A stretch of DNA of 10,599 nt from an uncultured Solirubrobacteraceae bacterium. GTDB taxonomy: Bacteria > Actinomycetota > Thermoleophilia > Solirubrobacterales > Solirubrobacteraceae. Of this stretch, positions 1-5,726 are shown piece by piece. Under the pieces are notes generated by a model. That model saw only the letters and a program-made list of their open reading frames with translations, did no database searches and was not told where the DNA came from. Made by a program: the position numbers and the translations under genes. Location: positions 1-10,599 of the forward strand of contig CATPAX010000121.1 of the NCBI GenBank assembly GCA_955652215.1, written 5' to 3'. How positions within the stretch are numbered: the first letter of the stretch is position 1; every line of letters starts with the position of its first letter.

Positions 1-168
1 CGCCACGACGTGGTGCTGCCGGGCGAGACCGTCGAGCACCGGCTCCCACGTGCGCCAGTCGCCACCGATGCCGTGAATCAGCAACAACGTCGGGCCCTCG
101 CCGCCGACCACGACGGCGACCTCGCGGCCGTGGAGACGAACGGAACGGTGATCAAGCGCGGTGGACAT
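1..168 (-). CDS. Alpha/beta hydrolase, N-terminal part (runs off the left edge)
   Basis: Reading the minus strand from ATG at 168 gives 56 uninterrupted codons to the window edge, starting MSTALDHRSVRLHGREVAVV. Residues 28-41 read LLLIHGIGGDWRTW, followed by a helix-like EPVLDGLARQ and then HHVVA. This is the standard start of an alpha/beta-hydrolase-fold enzyme: strand beta3, the HG oxyanion-hole turn, helix A, then strand beta4. The catalytic Ser, Asp and His lie beyond the window, so substrate and exact activity (esterase, lipase, haloperoxidase-like, C-C hydrolase) cannot be told. No signal peptide is visible, so it is probably cytoplasmic. It is divergent from the TetR gene, and the repeated operator-like sites lie directly upstream of its ATG, so it is the obvious candidate target of that regulator. 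There is no clear Shine-Dalgarno. The fold assignment is firm; function is unassigned. Confidence 0.85.
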   Translation of the reverse strand, partial: MSTALDHRSVRLHGREVAVVVGGEGPTLLLIHGIGGDWRTWEPVLDGLARQHHVVA

Positions 169-170
169 GG

Positions 171-199
171 TGTAAACAAAGGTTACACGATAGGTTACA
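171..199. promoter_or_regulatory. Candidate TetR operator: TGTAAAC / GGTTACA repeats
   Basis: The 39-bp gap between the two divergent start codons contains TGTAAAC (171-177), GGTTACA (181-187) and a second GGTTACA (193-199). The first two form a 17-bp imperfect inverted repeat with perfect TGTAA/TTACA ends, and the second GGTTACA repeats directly 12 bp further on. The block is AT-rich compared with its surroundings. It ends 8 bp before the TetR GTG and begins 2 bp before the hydrolase ATG, so a bound repressor would cover both promoters. TetR regulators commonly bind such sites between themselves and a divergent target. Assigning this site to this regulator is inference. No unambiguous -35/-10 pair could be fixed on either strand. 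Confidence 0.6.
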
Positions 200-207
200 G
201 TTGAGCG

Positions 208-861
208 GTGCCCGCAGCCCAACTGCCCCGCGCCGCCAGCCGCCGCGCACGCGAACGCAAGATCATCGACGCGACCCGAGCTCTATTCGACGAGCGCGGA
301 CGCCAAGACGCCCGCATCGACCACATCGCCCGCCGCGTCGGCATCAACAAAGCCCTCATCTACCGGCACTTCGCCTCTAAAGAGGAGCTGTTCGCGCTGA
401 CGACCACGCGATACCTAACCGAGATCAAGACCCTGCTCGACGCCGTCGACGAGCAAACAGACGACACCCGCGAGCGGCTCCGCCGCGGCTTCGAGGCGTT
501 CGCCGACTACGGCATCGAGCATCCCGCCTTCCTCGACAGCGTACTCTCGCTCCTCCGCCAGCCAGTCGGTGACCTGCGAGCACAGGTCTCGGACGCCGTG
601 TGGCTACGCCTGGGGCGGACGATCGGGACGTGCACCGGCTGGCTCGCCGATGTCCTTCACGACCTCGGCGTGGTCGAACCCGACAGGCATGCGAACCAGT
701 TGTACCTCCAAGCGATCGGGGTCCTGCATCTCGCCCGCTCAGGCGTGGGGTTGCGCGGGATCGCACCCGGAGCGGCCGAGGCCTTCCCAGTCAGCACCGA
801 GCAGGTCCGAGCCGCCTGTGTACAACTAGCGCTCGCAGCGGCCCCCGACGCCGCGCCGTAG
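208..861 (+). CDS. TetR/AcrR-family transcriptional regulator
   Basis: This 217-aa protein has the usual length for the family. The N-terminal DNA-binding domain spans about residues 12-66. RERKIIDATRALFDERG is helix 1, and ARIDHIARRVGINKALIYRHF (35-55) is the helix-turn-helix with the family hallmark IYRHF; SKEELF then leads into helix 4. Residues 70-210 are helical and poorly conserved, as expected of the ligand-binding and dimerisation domain, so the ligand cannot be guessed. The GTG at 208 is the only sensible start: the next in-frame region is already the HTH, and upstream is the operator block. No Shine-Dalgarno is visible and the operator ends only 8 bp before the start, which would suit a very short or leaderless mRNA. 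It probably represses itself and the divergent hydrolase gene. The family call is secure; the target is inferred from position. Confidence 0.95.
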   Translation: MPAAQLPRAASRRARERKIIDATRALFDERGRQDARIDHIARRVGINKALIYRHFASKEELFALTTTRYLTEIKTLLDAVDEQTDDTRERLRRGFEAFADYGIEHPAFLDSVLSLLRQPVGDLRAQVSDAVWLRLGRTIGTCTGWLADVLHDLGVVEPDRHANQLYLQAIGVLHLARSGVGLRGIAPGAAEAFPVSTEQVRAACVQLALAAAPDAAP

Positions 862-912
862 TGTGAACGTTCAGTTGAATCGTGAAGGCCTTGATGCTGC
901 GCCAGCGCTCGC

Positions 913-953
913 GGGAGTGCCGGCGAGCAGCCCCGGTGAGCGCCGGCACTCCC
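913..953. terminator. Strong GC hairpin between convergent genes (probable terminator)
   Basis: GGGAGTGCCGGCG (913-925) and CGCCGGCACTCCC (941-953) are perfect reverse complements. They form a 13-bp stem around a 15-nt loop, 51 bp after the TetR stop. No long T-run follows (plus-strand continuation TCTATCGCC), so it is not a textbook intrinsic terminator. High-GC actinobacteria often use strong stems without a U-tract. It lies between the convergent TetR and beta-propeller genes and could end transcription from both sides. It is 132 bp from the propeller stop. The rest of 862-1085 shows no gene. Confidence 0.65.
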
Positions 954-1085
954 TCTATCGCCTCGGTCAGTGGCTTTCCCTCGTTCGGACGATGGGCACC
1001 CGGGGACTTGTAATGCCAGCAGCGCGGGCGTCCAGCTCTTAACGCATGTCTTCGCAGGCGCGGGCATCACGATTGCGGAGCTAGA

Positions 1086-2720
1086 TCAGCTGGTCTTGCG
1101 CCGGCGCATCAACCAGAGGGCCACGGCGATGGCGGCGGCGGCACCCACGACAAGCGCGACAATCGGTGCGGCAGCAACTCCCCCGCCACGTCTACCCGCG
1201 GCCTGGGTCCCGGCGGATGCGGAGGTGACTGCGGATGTGGCGGCCGAGTTCTTGACGGTTGTGGGGGTGGACGGCGCGCTCTGAGCCGCAGAGGCCTTGA
1301 ACGCGACGACTTGATCGGCTGAGGCTGCCAGCAGGAGGCCGTCCGCCACGCTGGGGGTCGGGAAGTGATTGGCTGGGACGCCGATCGATATCTCCTGCTG
1401 GACGGCGCCTGTGGAGAGACTGAGACCGTAGAGGGTCCCGTTCTGGCCAATGGTCCACACCCGGGTGGCCGCGACGATCGGGGGCCCGCCACCGACATGG
1501 GAGCTCCAGAGGATATGCAGCGACGCCTGCGAGATGCCGATGTTCAACGCGACGATGCCGGTCAAGCAGGGCAGGTAGATGGTGGTTCCCACCACGGCTG
1601 TCCCGCCGGCAACATCGCCGCTGCACACGGATGCCAGTAGCGCGGCCTGTTTCCCGATACCTCCCAGGTGGCTGCTCTTGAGTAGGTAGGCGGTGTGCGA
1701 TTTGCCGGCCGCCAAGACGTGACCATTGGGCAAGAAGGCCGGCTCGGTTGACAAGTCGAGGTCGTTGGCGTTGTTGGAGGCCCAAGCACTCGGGGCGAAG
1801 TACTGGAGAAGCCGTAGCGAGGAAGACAGTTCGAGCACCGAGTCGCTGTAGTCATAGGCGTCCGCGGACGACGTCACGGACCCGTTCCCGACGCCAGCCC
1901 AGATGTGTCCCGCACTGTCGACGGACGGCGCAGCGCCACCCATCCAGATTGCGCCCTGGCTCTGGCCCGTTGCGCCGTCGACCGTAAATCGAATCGGAGC
2001 GCCGCCAGCCTCGTTGACGGCGACCAGGGATCCTCGGTAGGTCGAGCAATCCCCATAGTTGCCACCGAAACCGAAGACCACCCGGCCCGCGTCGAGGGTC
2101 AGTCCCGTGCGCTGCAACAGCGCCGCCCTATCGGCCCCGGCCGGGTCGACGGCGCGGGTCATCTCGATACGGCCCGACGCGGTGTTCAGTCCGACGAGAA
2201 TGTGGGCGGGACTGCCGTTGACCAGTTCGTCGGCCACGACGAAGATCTCAGAGCGAGCCTGGTCGATGACCGGGGTGCCGGTGATGCCCACCGTGGGGGA
2301 GATGTTCCCGCACGGGAGAGATTGCGAAGGAACGGGGGCGCCGACGTGCCTCGACCACACCGTCTTGCCGGTGGCCGCGGAAAGGGCGTACACCGTGTCG
2401 TTCTCGGTTGCCACGTAGACCTTTCCCGCGGCGCCCAGCGGCTCGCCGAAGATCTCGCCATCGAGCCTGGGCGAGCTCCACGCCCGCACCGACGTGTCAA
2501 CGCGAGAAACGGACGACGCGACGCCGCTGCCCGCCACGTCGTGGTGATAGACAGTCCACCCGCGGGAGTCAGCTGCGGCTGCTGACGCTCCTGGGATACC
2601 GACCACCACCAGGGCCGCCAGCAAACCAAGGGCTCGGACGCGGAGCGTTACGAACGCTGTGCGCCTAAGTGTCCAGTACCTCCCGTTTGTGGCGTCCCGG
2701 GATTTGGTTTTGCACCACAC
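1086..2720 (-). CDS. Exported PQQ-type beta-propeller repeat protein with C-terminal membrane anchor
   Basis: This 544-aa protein starts at GTG 2720. Residues 1-30 are basic, 31-48 form a hydrophobic signal segment, and cleavage is likely around ASA/AAA (45-50). 'TVYHHDVAGSG' at 56-66 resembles the usual start of actinobacterial PQQ-binding-like propellers. Blade repeats follow: KVYVATENDTVYALSAATGKTVW (100-122) is a classic PQQ repeat, with weaker copies near 380-408 and 420-445 and a strand at 461-475. Four cysteines (137, 225, 366, 385) lie in the exported domain and could pair. A Ser/Thr/Ala linker (478-512) leads to a transmembrane helix (517-538) and an RRRK stop-transfer tail, so the propeller should face outward, tethered to the membrane. 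Such folds act as scaffolds or, with PQQ, as dehydrogenases; no catalytic evidence is visible. It starts 11 bp after the VOC gene stop, a probable operon. The start is uncertain (see findings). Confidence 0.85.
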   Translation of the reverse strand: MWCKTKSRDATNGRYWTLRRTAFVTLRVRALGLLAALVVVGIPGASAAAADSRGWTVYHHDVAGSGVASSVSRVDTSVRAWSSPRLDGEIFGEPLGAAGKVYVATENDTVYALSAATGKTVWSRHVGAPVPSQSLPCGNISPTVGITGTPVIDQARSEIFVVADELVNGSPAHILVGLNTASGRIEMTRAVDPAGADRAALLQRTGLTLDAGRVVFGFGGNYGDCSTYRGSLVAVNEAGGAPIRFTVDGATGQSQGAIWMGGAAPSVDSAGHIWAGVGNGSVTSSADAYDYSDSVLELSSSLRLLQYFAPSAWASNNANDLDLSTEPAFLPNGHVLAAGKSHTAYLLKSSHLGGIGKQAALLASVCSGDVAGGTAVVGTTIYLPCLTGIVALNIGISQASLHILWSSHVGGGPPIVAATRVWTIGQNGTLYGLSLSTGAVQQEISIGVPANHFPTPSVADGLLLAASADQVVAFKASAAQSAPSTPTTVKNSAATSAVTSASAGTQAAGRRGGGVAAAPIVALVVGAAAAIAVALWLMRRRKTS

Positions 2721-2731
2721 GCAGTGACGCT

Positions 2732-3466
2732 TCAGGCCGATCCATACCGGACAGACTCGACGTTACTGCCGTCCGGATCCAGGACAAAGGCCGCGTAGTA
2801 ACCCGCGCCGTACTGGGGGCGCTCACCCGGTCCGCCGTTGTCGCGGTACCCGGCCGCGATGGCCGCGGCGTGGAACTGGGCGACGGTGGTGCGATCCGGA
2901 GCCGGAAAGGCGATGTGCAGGTGTTCGGTGGGTGGGCGGCCGTCACGGATCAGCGAGAACGTGGCCCACGCGCCCGCGAACTGCACCCCTCCCTCCCAGC
3001 GGCGGCCGTCACGGAGACCGGCGTGGCGGGAGACCGTCTTGTAGAACGCCTCGGCGGCTTCCAGATCGCTCACCCCGATCCACAGGTGGTCGATGTAGCC
3101 GCCCCGCCGGGTGTCGTCGTGGTGGACGGCTTCGATGCTGTTGCCGTCAGGATCGAACAGAAACGCGCCGTAGTAGTCGGGCTTGTAGATGGTCCGCTCG
3201 CCCGGCGCTCCGGCGTCCTCGTAGCCGGCCGACACGCCGGCCTGCCAGAACCGATTCACATCCTCGCGCGACGGCGCTACGAAGCCCACATGCAGATGGC
3301 GGGTAGGTGGATGCTCGGCATCTGCCGCGATGAGGGCGTAGTCATCCCACGCCACGATGTCGGTCCGGTCGTGGGTGGGCTCGATCCCGATGCTCCCAAG
3401 CACGGTGCGGTAGAACCGCTCCGAAGCCGACCGGTTGGAAACCCGAACCGTGACGTGGGCGAACAT
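2732..3466 (-). CDS. Two-domain VOC (glyoxalase/bleomycin-resistance/dioxygenase fold) protein
   Basis: This 244-aa protein is a tandem duplication of the VOC module. The first half (1-115) has H4 in MFAHVTV, the strand RHLHVGF (57-61) and GAFLFDPDGNSIEAVHH (100-116). The second half (124-244) repeats this with IDHLWIGV (126-132, H127), EHLHIAF (181-187) and AAFVLDPDGSNVESV (225-239). 'DPDGN.E' is the family signature, and both halves keep the expected His/His/Glu metal-site positions (H4/H59/E112 and H127/H184/E237). Members include glyoxalases, extradiol dioxygenases and antibiotic-sequestering proteins; the substrate cannot be told. It is probably cytoplasmic. ATG 3466 was chosen because the VOC fold begins immediately there. 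The open frame continues upstream to 3784, but that stretch is Arg-rich with no domain, and the 58-aa gene occupies the other strand. A -35/-10 pair lies upstream (3517-3544). It is followed 11 bp later by the propeller gene. Confidence 0.9.
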   Translation of the reverse strand: MFAHVTVRVSNRSASERFYRTVLGSIGIEPTHDRTDIVAWDDYALIAADAEHPPTRHLHVGFVAPSREDVNRFWQAGVSAGYEDAGAPGERTIYKPDYYGAFLFDPDGNSIEAVHHDDTRRGGYIDHLWIGVSDLEAAEAFYKTVSRHAGLRDGRRWEGGVQFAGAWATFSLIRDGRPPTEHLHIAFPAPDRTTVAQFHAAAIAAGYRDNGGPGERPQYGAGYYAAFVLDPDGSNVESVRYGSA

Positions 3467-3516
3467 GGTCTCGACTGTACGCGCCCGGCGGCTCGACCGC
3501 GAGAGGCGCCAAACGG

Positions 3517-3544
3517 GTAATAGCTGTAGACGACGTCTGACCAA
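3517..3544 (-). promoter_or_regulatory. Candidate promoter of the VOC-propeller unit, with a palindrome in its spacer
   Basis: On the minus strand TTGGTC (plus positions 3539-3544) and TATTAC (3517-3522) are separated by 16 bp, close to sigma70-type spacing. The spacer contains AGACG-A-CGTCT (3528-3538), a perfect 5+1+5 palindrome that could be a repressor site. The same 92-bp gap must also hold the promoter of the divergent 58-aa gene, so one bound protein might affect both. The match to consensus is only moderate, and no regulator is known. Confidence 0.3.
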
Positions 3545-3558
3545 CCCCGGAGGCATCC

Positions 3559-3735
3559 ATGTCAAAGCTCGGCCGTAAGATCGGAAGAAAGGCGACGAAG
3601 GCGACAGTTCGGCACTCAGCACGCGGGCTTGCCTCCAAGGCGCAACGCAGACCGCTGCGGAGCGCGGGGCTGCTGACCATCGGCGCCGTCGCCGGTGCCA
3701 CGGCCGGCTGGTTCGCGGGACGAAAGACCGCGTGA
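3559..3735 (+). CDS. Small basic membrane protein with glycine-rich helix (58 aa)
   Basis: An ATG at 3559 is preceded by a perfect GGAGG (3549-3553) with a 5-nt spacer, the best ribosome binding site in the window. The product is 58 aa. Residues 1-34 are strongly basic (MSKLGRKIGRKATKATVRHS at 1-20, then ARGLASKAQRRPLRS). They would form an amphipathic or nucleic-acid/lipid-binding helix. Residues 35-54 (AGLLTIGAVAGATAGWFAGR) are a short hydrophobic segment with small-residue GxxxG/AxxxG spacing, reminiscent of glycine-zipper or YtxH/DUF883-type membrane helices, followed by the basic end KTA. I do not recognise a named family. It stands alone, divergent from the VOC gene and 195 bp before the Ig-like gene. 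Evidence that it is real: RBS, composition, a compact design with a clear helix, and no competing gene on either strand. Its role is unknown; a membrane-associated or stress-related small protein is a guess. Confidence 0.7.
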   Translation: MSKLGRKIGRKATKATVRHSARGLASKAQRRPLRSAGLLTIGAVAGATAGWFAGRKTA

Positions 3736-3742
3736 CTACGGA

Positions 3743-3770
3743 GCTCGCATCGGCCTGGAGCAGCGCGAGC
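3743..3770 (+). terminator. Weak hairpin after the 58-aa gene
   Basis: GCTCGC (3743-3748) and GCGAGC (3765-3770) form a 6-bp stem with a 16-nt loop, 7 bp after the stop of the small gene. No T-run follows. A stem this short is expected by chance in GC-rich DNA, so this is only a candidate. The rest of 3736-3930 has no gene; it contains the 8-bp palindrome TCAGCTGA (3817-3824) and must hold the promoter of the Ig-like gene. Confidence 0.25.
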
Positions 3771-3930
3771 CTTCGAGTCCCCACGTATGTGCCGCACGGC
3801 GCTGATCCGACCGCTCTCAGCTGACCCCGAAGAACTCACATCTGTTTGACTACCGCCCCCCGGTCGCCAGCTGAGCAGGTCCGAATCGACTGGCCGCCTC
3901 TCGGGTTATCTAAGTCAGGTCTCGACGCTA

Positions 3931-5688
3931 GTGGGGTCAGATTTGCGCACTTCGAAGCGTGGCAAGCGAAGGCTCAGACCTTCAACAGGGGTGTCCTCGG
4001 CGTGCCGGCCGCGCCACCGCCTGCTCGCGGCTGCCCTGATGCTGCTTTGTGGTCTCGCGCTGGCGCCCGCGGCGCAAGCCCAAGGGCCGGCGGCACAAAT
4101 CACGCTCACGCTATCCCCAACGCTGATCAGCGCCGATGGTTCCAGCCAGACGACCGCGACCGCGACCGTCACCGATGCCTCAGGCATGCCCATTGCGGGC
4201 GAGGTTGTGGCGATTTCCTCGAGCGATTTCAGGCAGTCGGTCAGTCCGGTACCCGCCACGGACAATGGGGACGGGACCTACACCTCCACGATCACTTCAT
4301 CCACCACGCCCAGCGCGTCCACGATCACCGCCGCCGATGTGTCGACGCCGCTCGCGCCGGCGAGCGCCGCCCTGACACAGTACGGGCGAGCAACGACGAT
4401 CAGGATCGTTTCGATCGCCCCAGCCGCGATTCCGGCCAACGGCGCCTCGAGCGCCGTCGTGACGGCGGATGTGACCGACCGCGCCGGCCACCCAGTCCCG
4501 GGCGACAGCGTCGTCTTCAGCTCAAATGATCCCGGCGAGATCATCTCCGGCACAACGGACAACAGTGACGGCAGCTATAGCGCCGCGATCACGGCCTCAA
4601 CGACCGTGGGAACGGCCTCGATCGTCGCGACGGACAATTCCGTGGCTCCAGCGGTTGTCAGCAATCCGGCGCAGCTGACCCAGACCGCCAGCTCGGGCAC
4701 CACGTTAAGCGTCCTTCCCTCTTCGACGGTGTCCACGAATCAGCCTCTGACGCTGATTGCTGCCGTCGCCGGCTCGCCCGCGGGCGCGATCACCTTCTAC
4801 AACGGGTACGCGCCGATCGCAAACTGCCAGGGATTGAGTGTCTCGTCATCGAACCCGGTCGCTGTATGCGAGATCGCCTTCGCAGCTTCCGCGTCCCCGG
4901 TGCGCGTGACCGCAGCTTTCGTGCCCGCGAATGGAGCGACGGGCGGCTCTTCTCAATCACAGACCGTCGATGTCGTTGCAGGCTCGACCACAACCTCGAT
5001 CCGTGCGTCCAACCCGTCGGCACGGGTCGGTAGGCCGGTGACCTACACCGCGTCCGTGGCTCCGAGCAATCAGGGCCCGGCGATCCCGAGCGGCTCGGTC
5101 AGGTTCATCCAGGGCGCCACAGCACTCGCTCACTGCTCCAGCGTCGCGGTGCACGCTTCCGGCGGCGCGCCGTCGGCGTCTTGCACCGTGCGCTATACGA
5201 CCCCCGGAATCCGGCAGGTCACCGCCATCTACAGCGGCAATCAGGACTTTGGCGGCTCATCGTCGAGCCCGATCCTGGTTCCCGTGCAGGCGCTCGGCAG
5301 GATCAGCTCCTCCATGCTTTGGGTCTTCAGGTTCACCCCCGGTTACACGACTATCGCCTCGATGTCGGTGAACGGGGTATCACTCGGCACCAAGGTGGTC
5401 GTGACCTGCAAGGGTCACGGCTGCCCGTTCGCCAGGCGTGTGAGCGCACCGTCCGGTGGGGTTCGGTGCACTCCATCCGGCAAGCACCGGTGCGGGAAGG
5501 GCCCGATCGCTCTCGCCGGCGCGTTCCATAGGAATCGGCTTATGGTCGGGACGCGGATCACAGTGGCGATCCGCCGCCCGGGGTGGATCGGAAAGTTCTA
5601 TTCGTTCGTGGTCGTCTCCGGGCAAACGCCGCAGGTTCGGATCAGCTGTCTGGCTCCCGGGCTGTCCAAGCCGGGAATCGACTGCTGA
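3931..5688 (+). CDS. Secreted multi-domain Ig-like surface protein with a Thermoleophilia-type C-terminal domain
   Basis: This 585-aa protein begins with a basic n-region and a hydrophobic segment (31-46) ending APAAQA, giving likely cleavage after residue 50. Two invasin/intimin-like Ig domains follow (about 54-150 and 154-250). Each shows 'AxGxSSxxxxAxVTDxxGxPxxG' and 'DNGDGTYTSTIT' or 'NSDGSYSAAIT'. Next come two group-3 bacterial Ig-like domains (about 256-349 and 353-452; 'YSGNQDFGGSSS' is typical), each with one Cys pair (299/313 and 402/418). The C-terminal 130 residues carry VTCKGHGCPF, a basic stretch, PGWIGKFYSFVV and ISCLAPG, with six Cys in total, a module I associate with Solirubrobacterales. 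No LPXTG motif or transmembrane anchor is visible, so it is probably secreted or loosely cell-bound. Adhesion or a wall scaffold is the likely role. GTG 3931 gives a long n-region; GTG 3991 (residue 21) is an equally good start. Confidence 0.85.
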   Translation: MGSDLRTSKRGKRRLRPSTGVSSACRPRHRLLAAALMLLCGLALAPAAQAQGPAAQITLTLSPTLISADGSSQTTATATVTDASGMPIAGEVVAISSSDFRQSVSPVPATDNGDGTYTSTITSSTTPSASTITAADVSTPLAPASAALTQYGRATTIRIVSIAPAAIPANGASSAVVTADVTDRAGHPVPGDSVVFSSNDPGEIISGTTDNSDGSYSAAITASTTVGTASIVATDNSVAPAVVSNPAQLTQTASSGTTLSVLPSSTVSTNQPLTLIAAVAGSPAGAITFYNGYAPIANCQGLSVSSSNPVAVCEIAFAASASPVRVTAAFVPANGATGGSSQSQTVDVVAGSTTTSIRASNPSARVGRPVTYTASVAPSNQGPAIPSGSVRFIQGATALAHCSSVAVHASGGAPSASCTVRYTTPGIRQVTAIYSGNQDFGGSSSSPILVPVQALGRISSSMLWVFRFTPGYTTIASMSVNGVSLGTKVVVTCKGHGCPFARRVSAPSGGVRCTPSGKHRCGKGPIALAGAFHRNRLMVGTRITVAIRRPGWIGKFYSFVVVSGQTPQVRISCLAPGLSKPGIDC

Positions 5689-5712
5689 GCAATTCAAGCG
5701 GCGCAGTTGATT
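5676..5712. terminator. Possible hairpin between convergent Ig-like and CapA genes
   Basis: AATCGACTG (5676-5684) can pair with CAGTTGATT (5704-5712) over 9 bp with one G-U pair; the loop is 19 nt and contains the Ig-like gene's stop codon. The convergent gap is only 38 bp, so any terminator must sit here. The stem is AT-containing and weak, and no T-run is present. Confidence 0.3.
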
Positions 5713-5726
5713 AGCCGTCAGTCCCG

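Noticed and set aside
970..1284. 104-aa plus-strand open frame
   Set aside because: Mostly antisense to the C-terminus of the propeller gene, low-complexity Ala-rich, no RBS.
2669..3520. 283-aa open frame antisense to the VOC gene
   Set aside because: Shadow of a well-supported two-domain VOC protein.
3467..3784. Upstream extension of the VOC frame by 106 residues
   Set aside because: The extension is Arg/Ser-rich without a domain, overlaps the 58-aa gene on the other strand, and the VOC fold starts exactly at ATG 3466.
3765..3785. tRNA T-loop-like TTCGAGTCC
   Set aside because: The flanking bases (GAGCC / CCCCA) do not form a T-stem, and no acceptor or anticodon arm is found around it.
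3846..4529. Long plus-strand open frame overlapping the Ig-like gene
   Set aside because: Its translation is Arg/Pro/Ala-rich with no domain, and the overlapping frame has a signal peptide and clear Ig domains.
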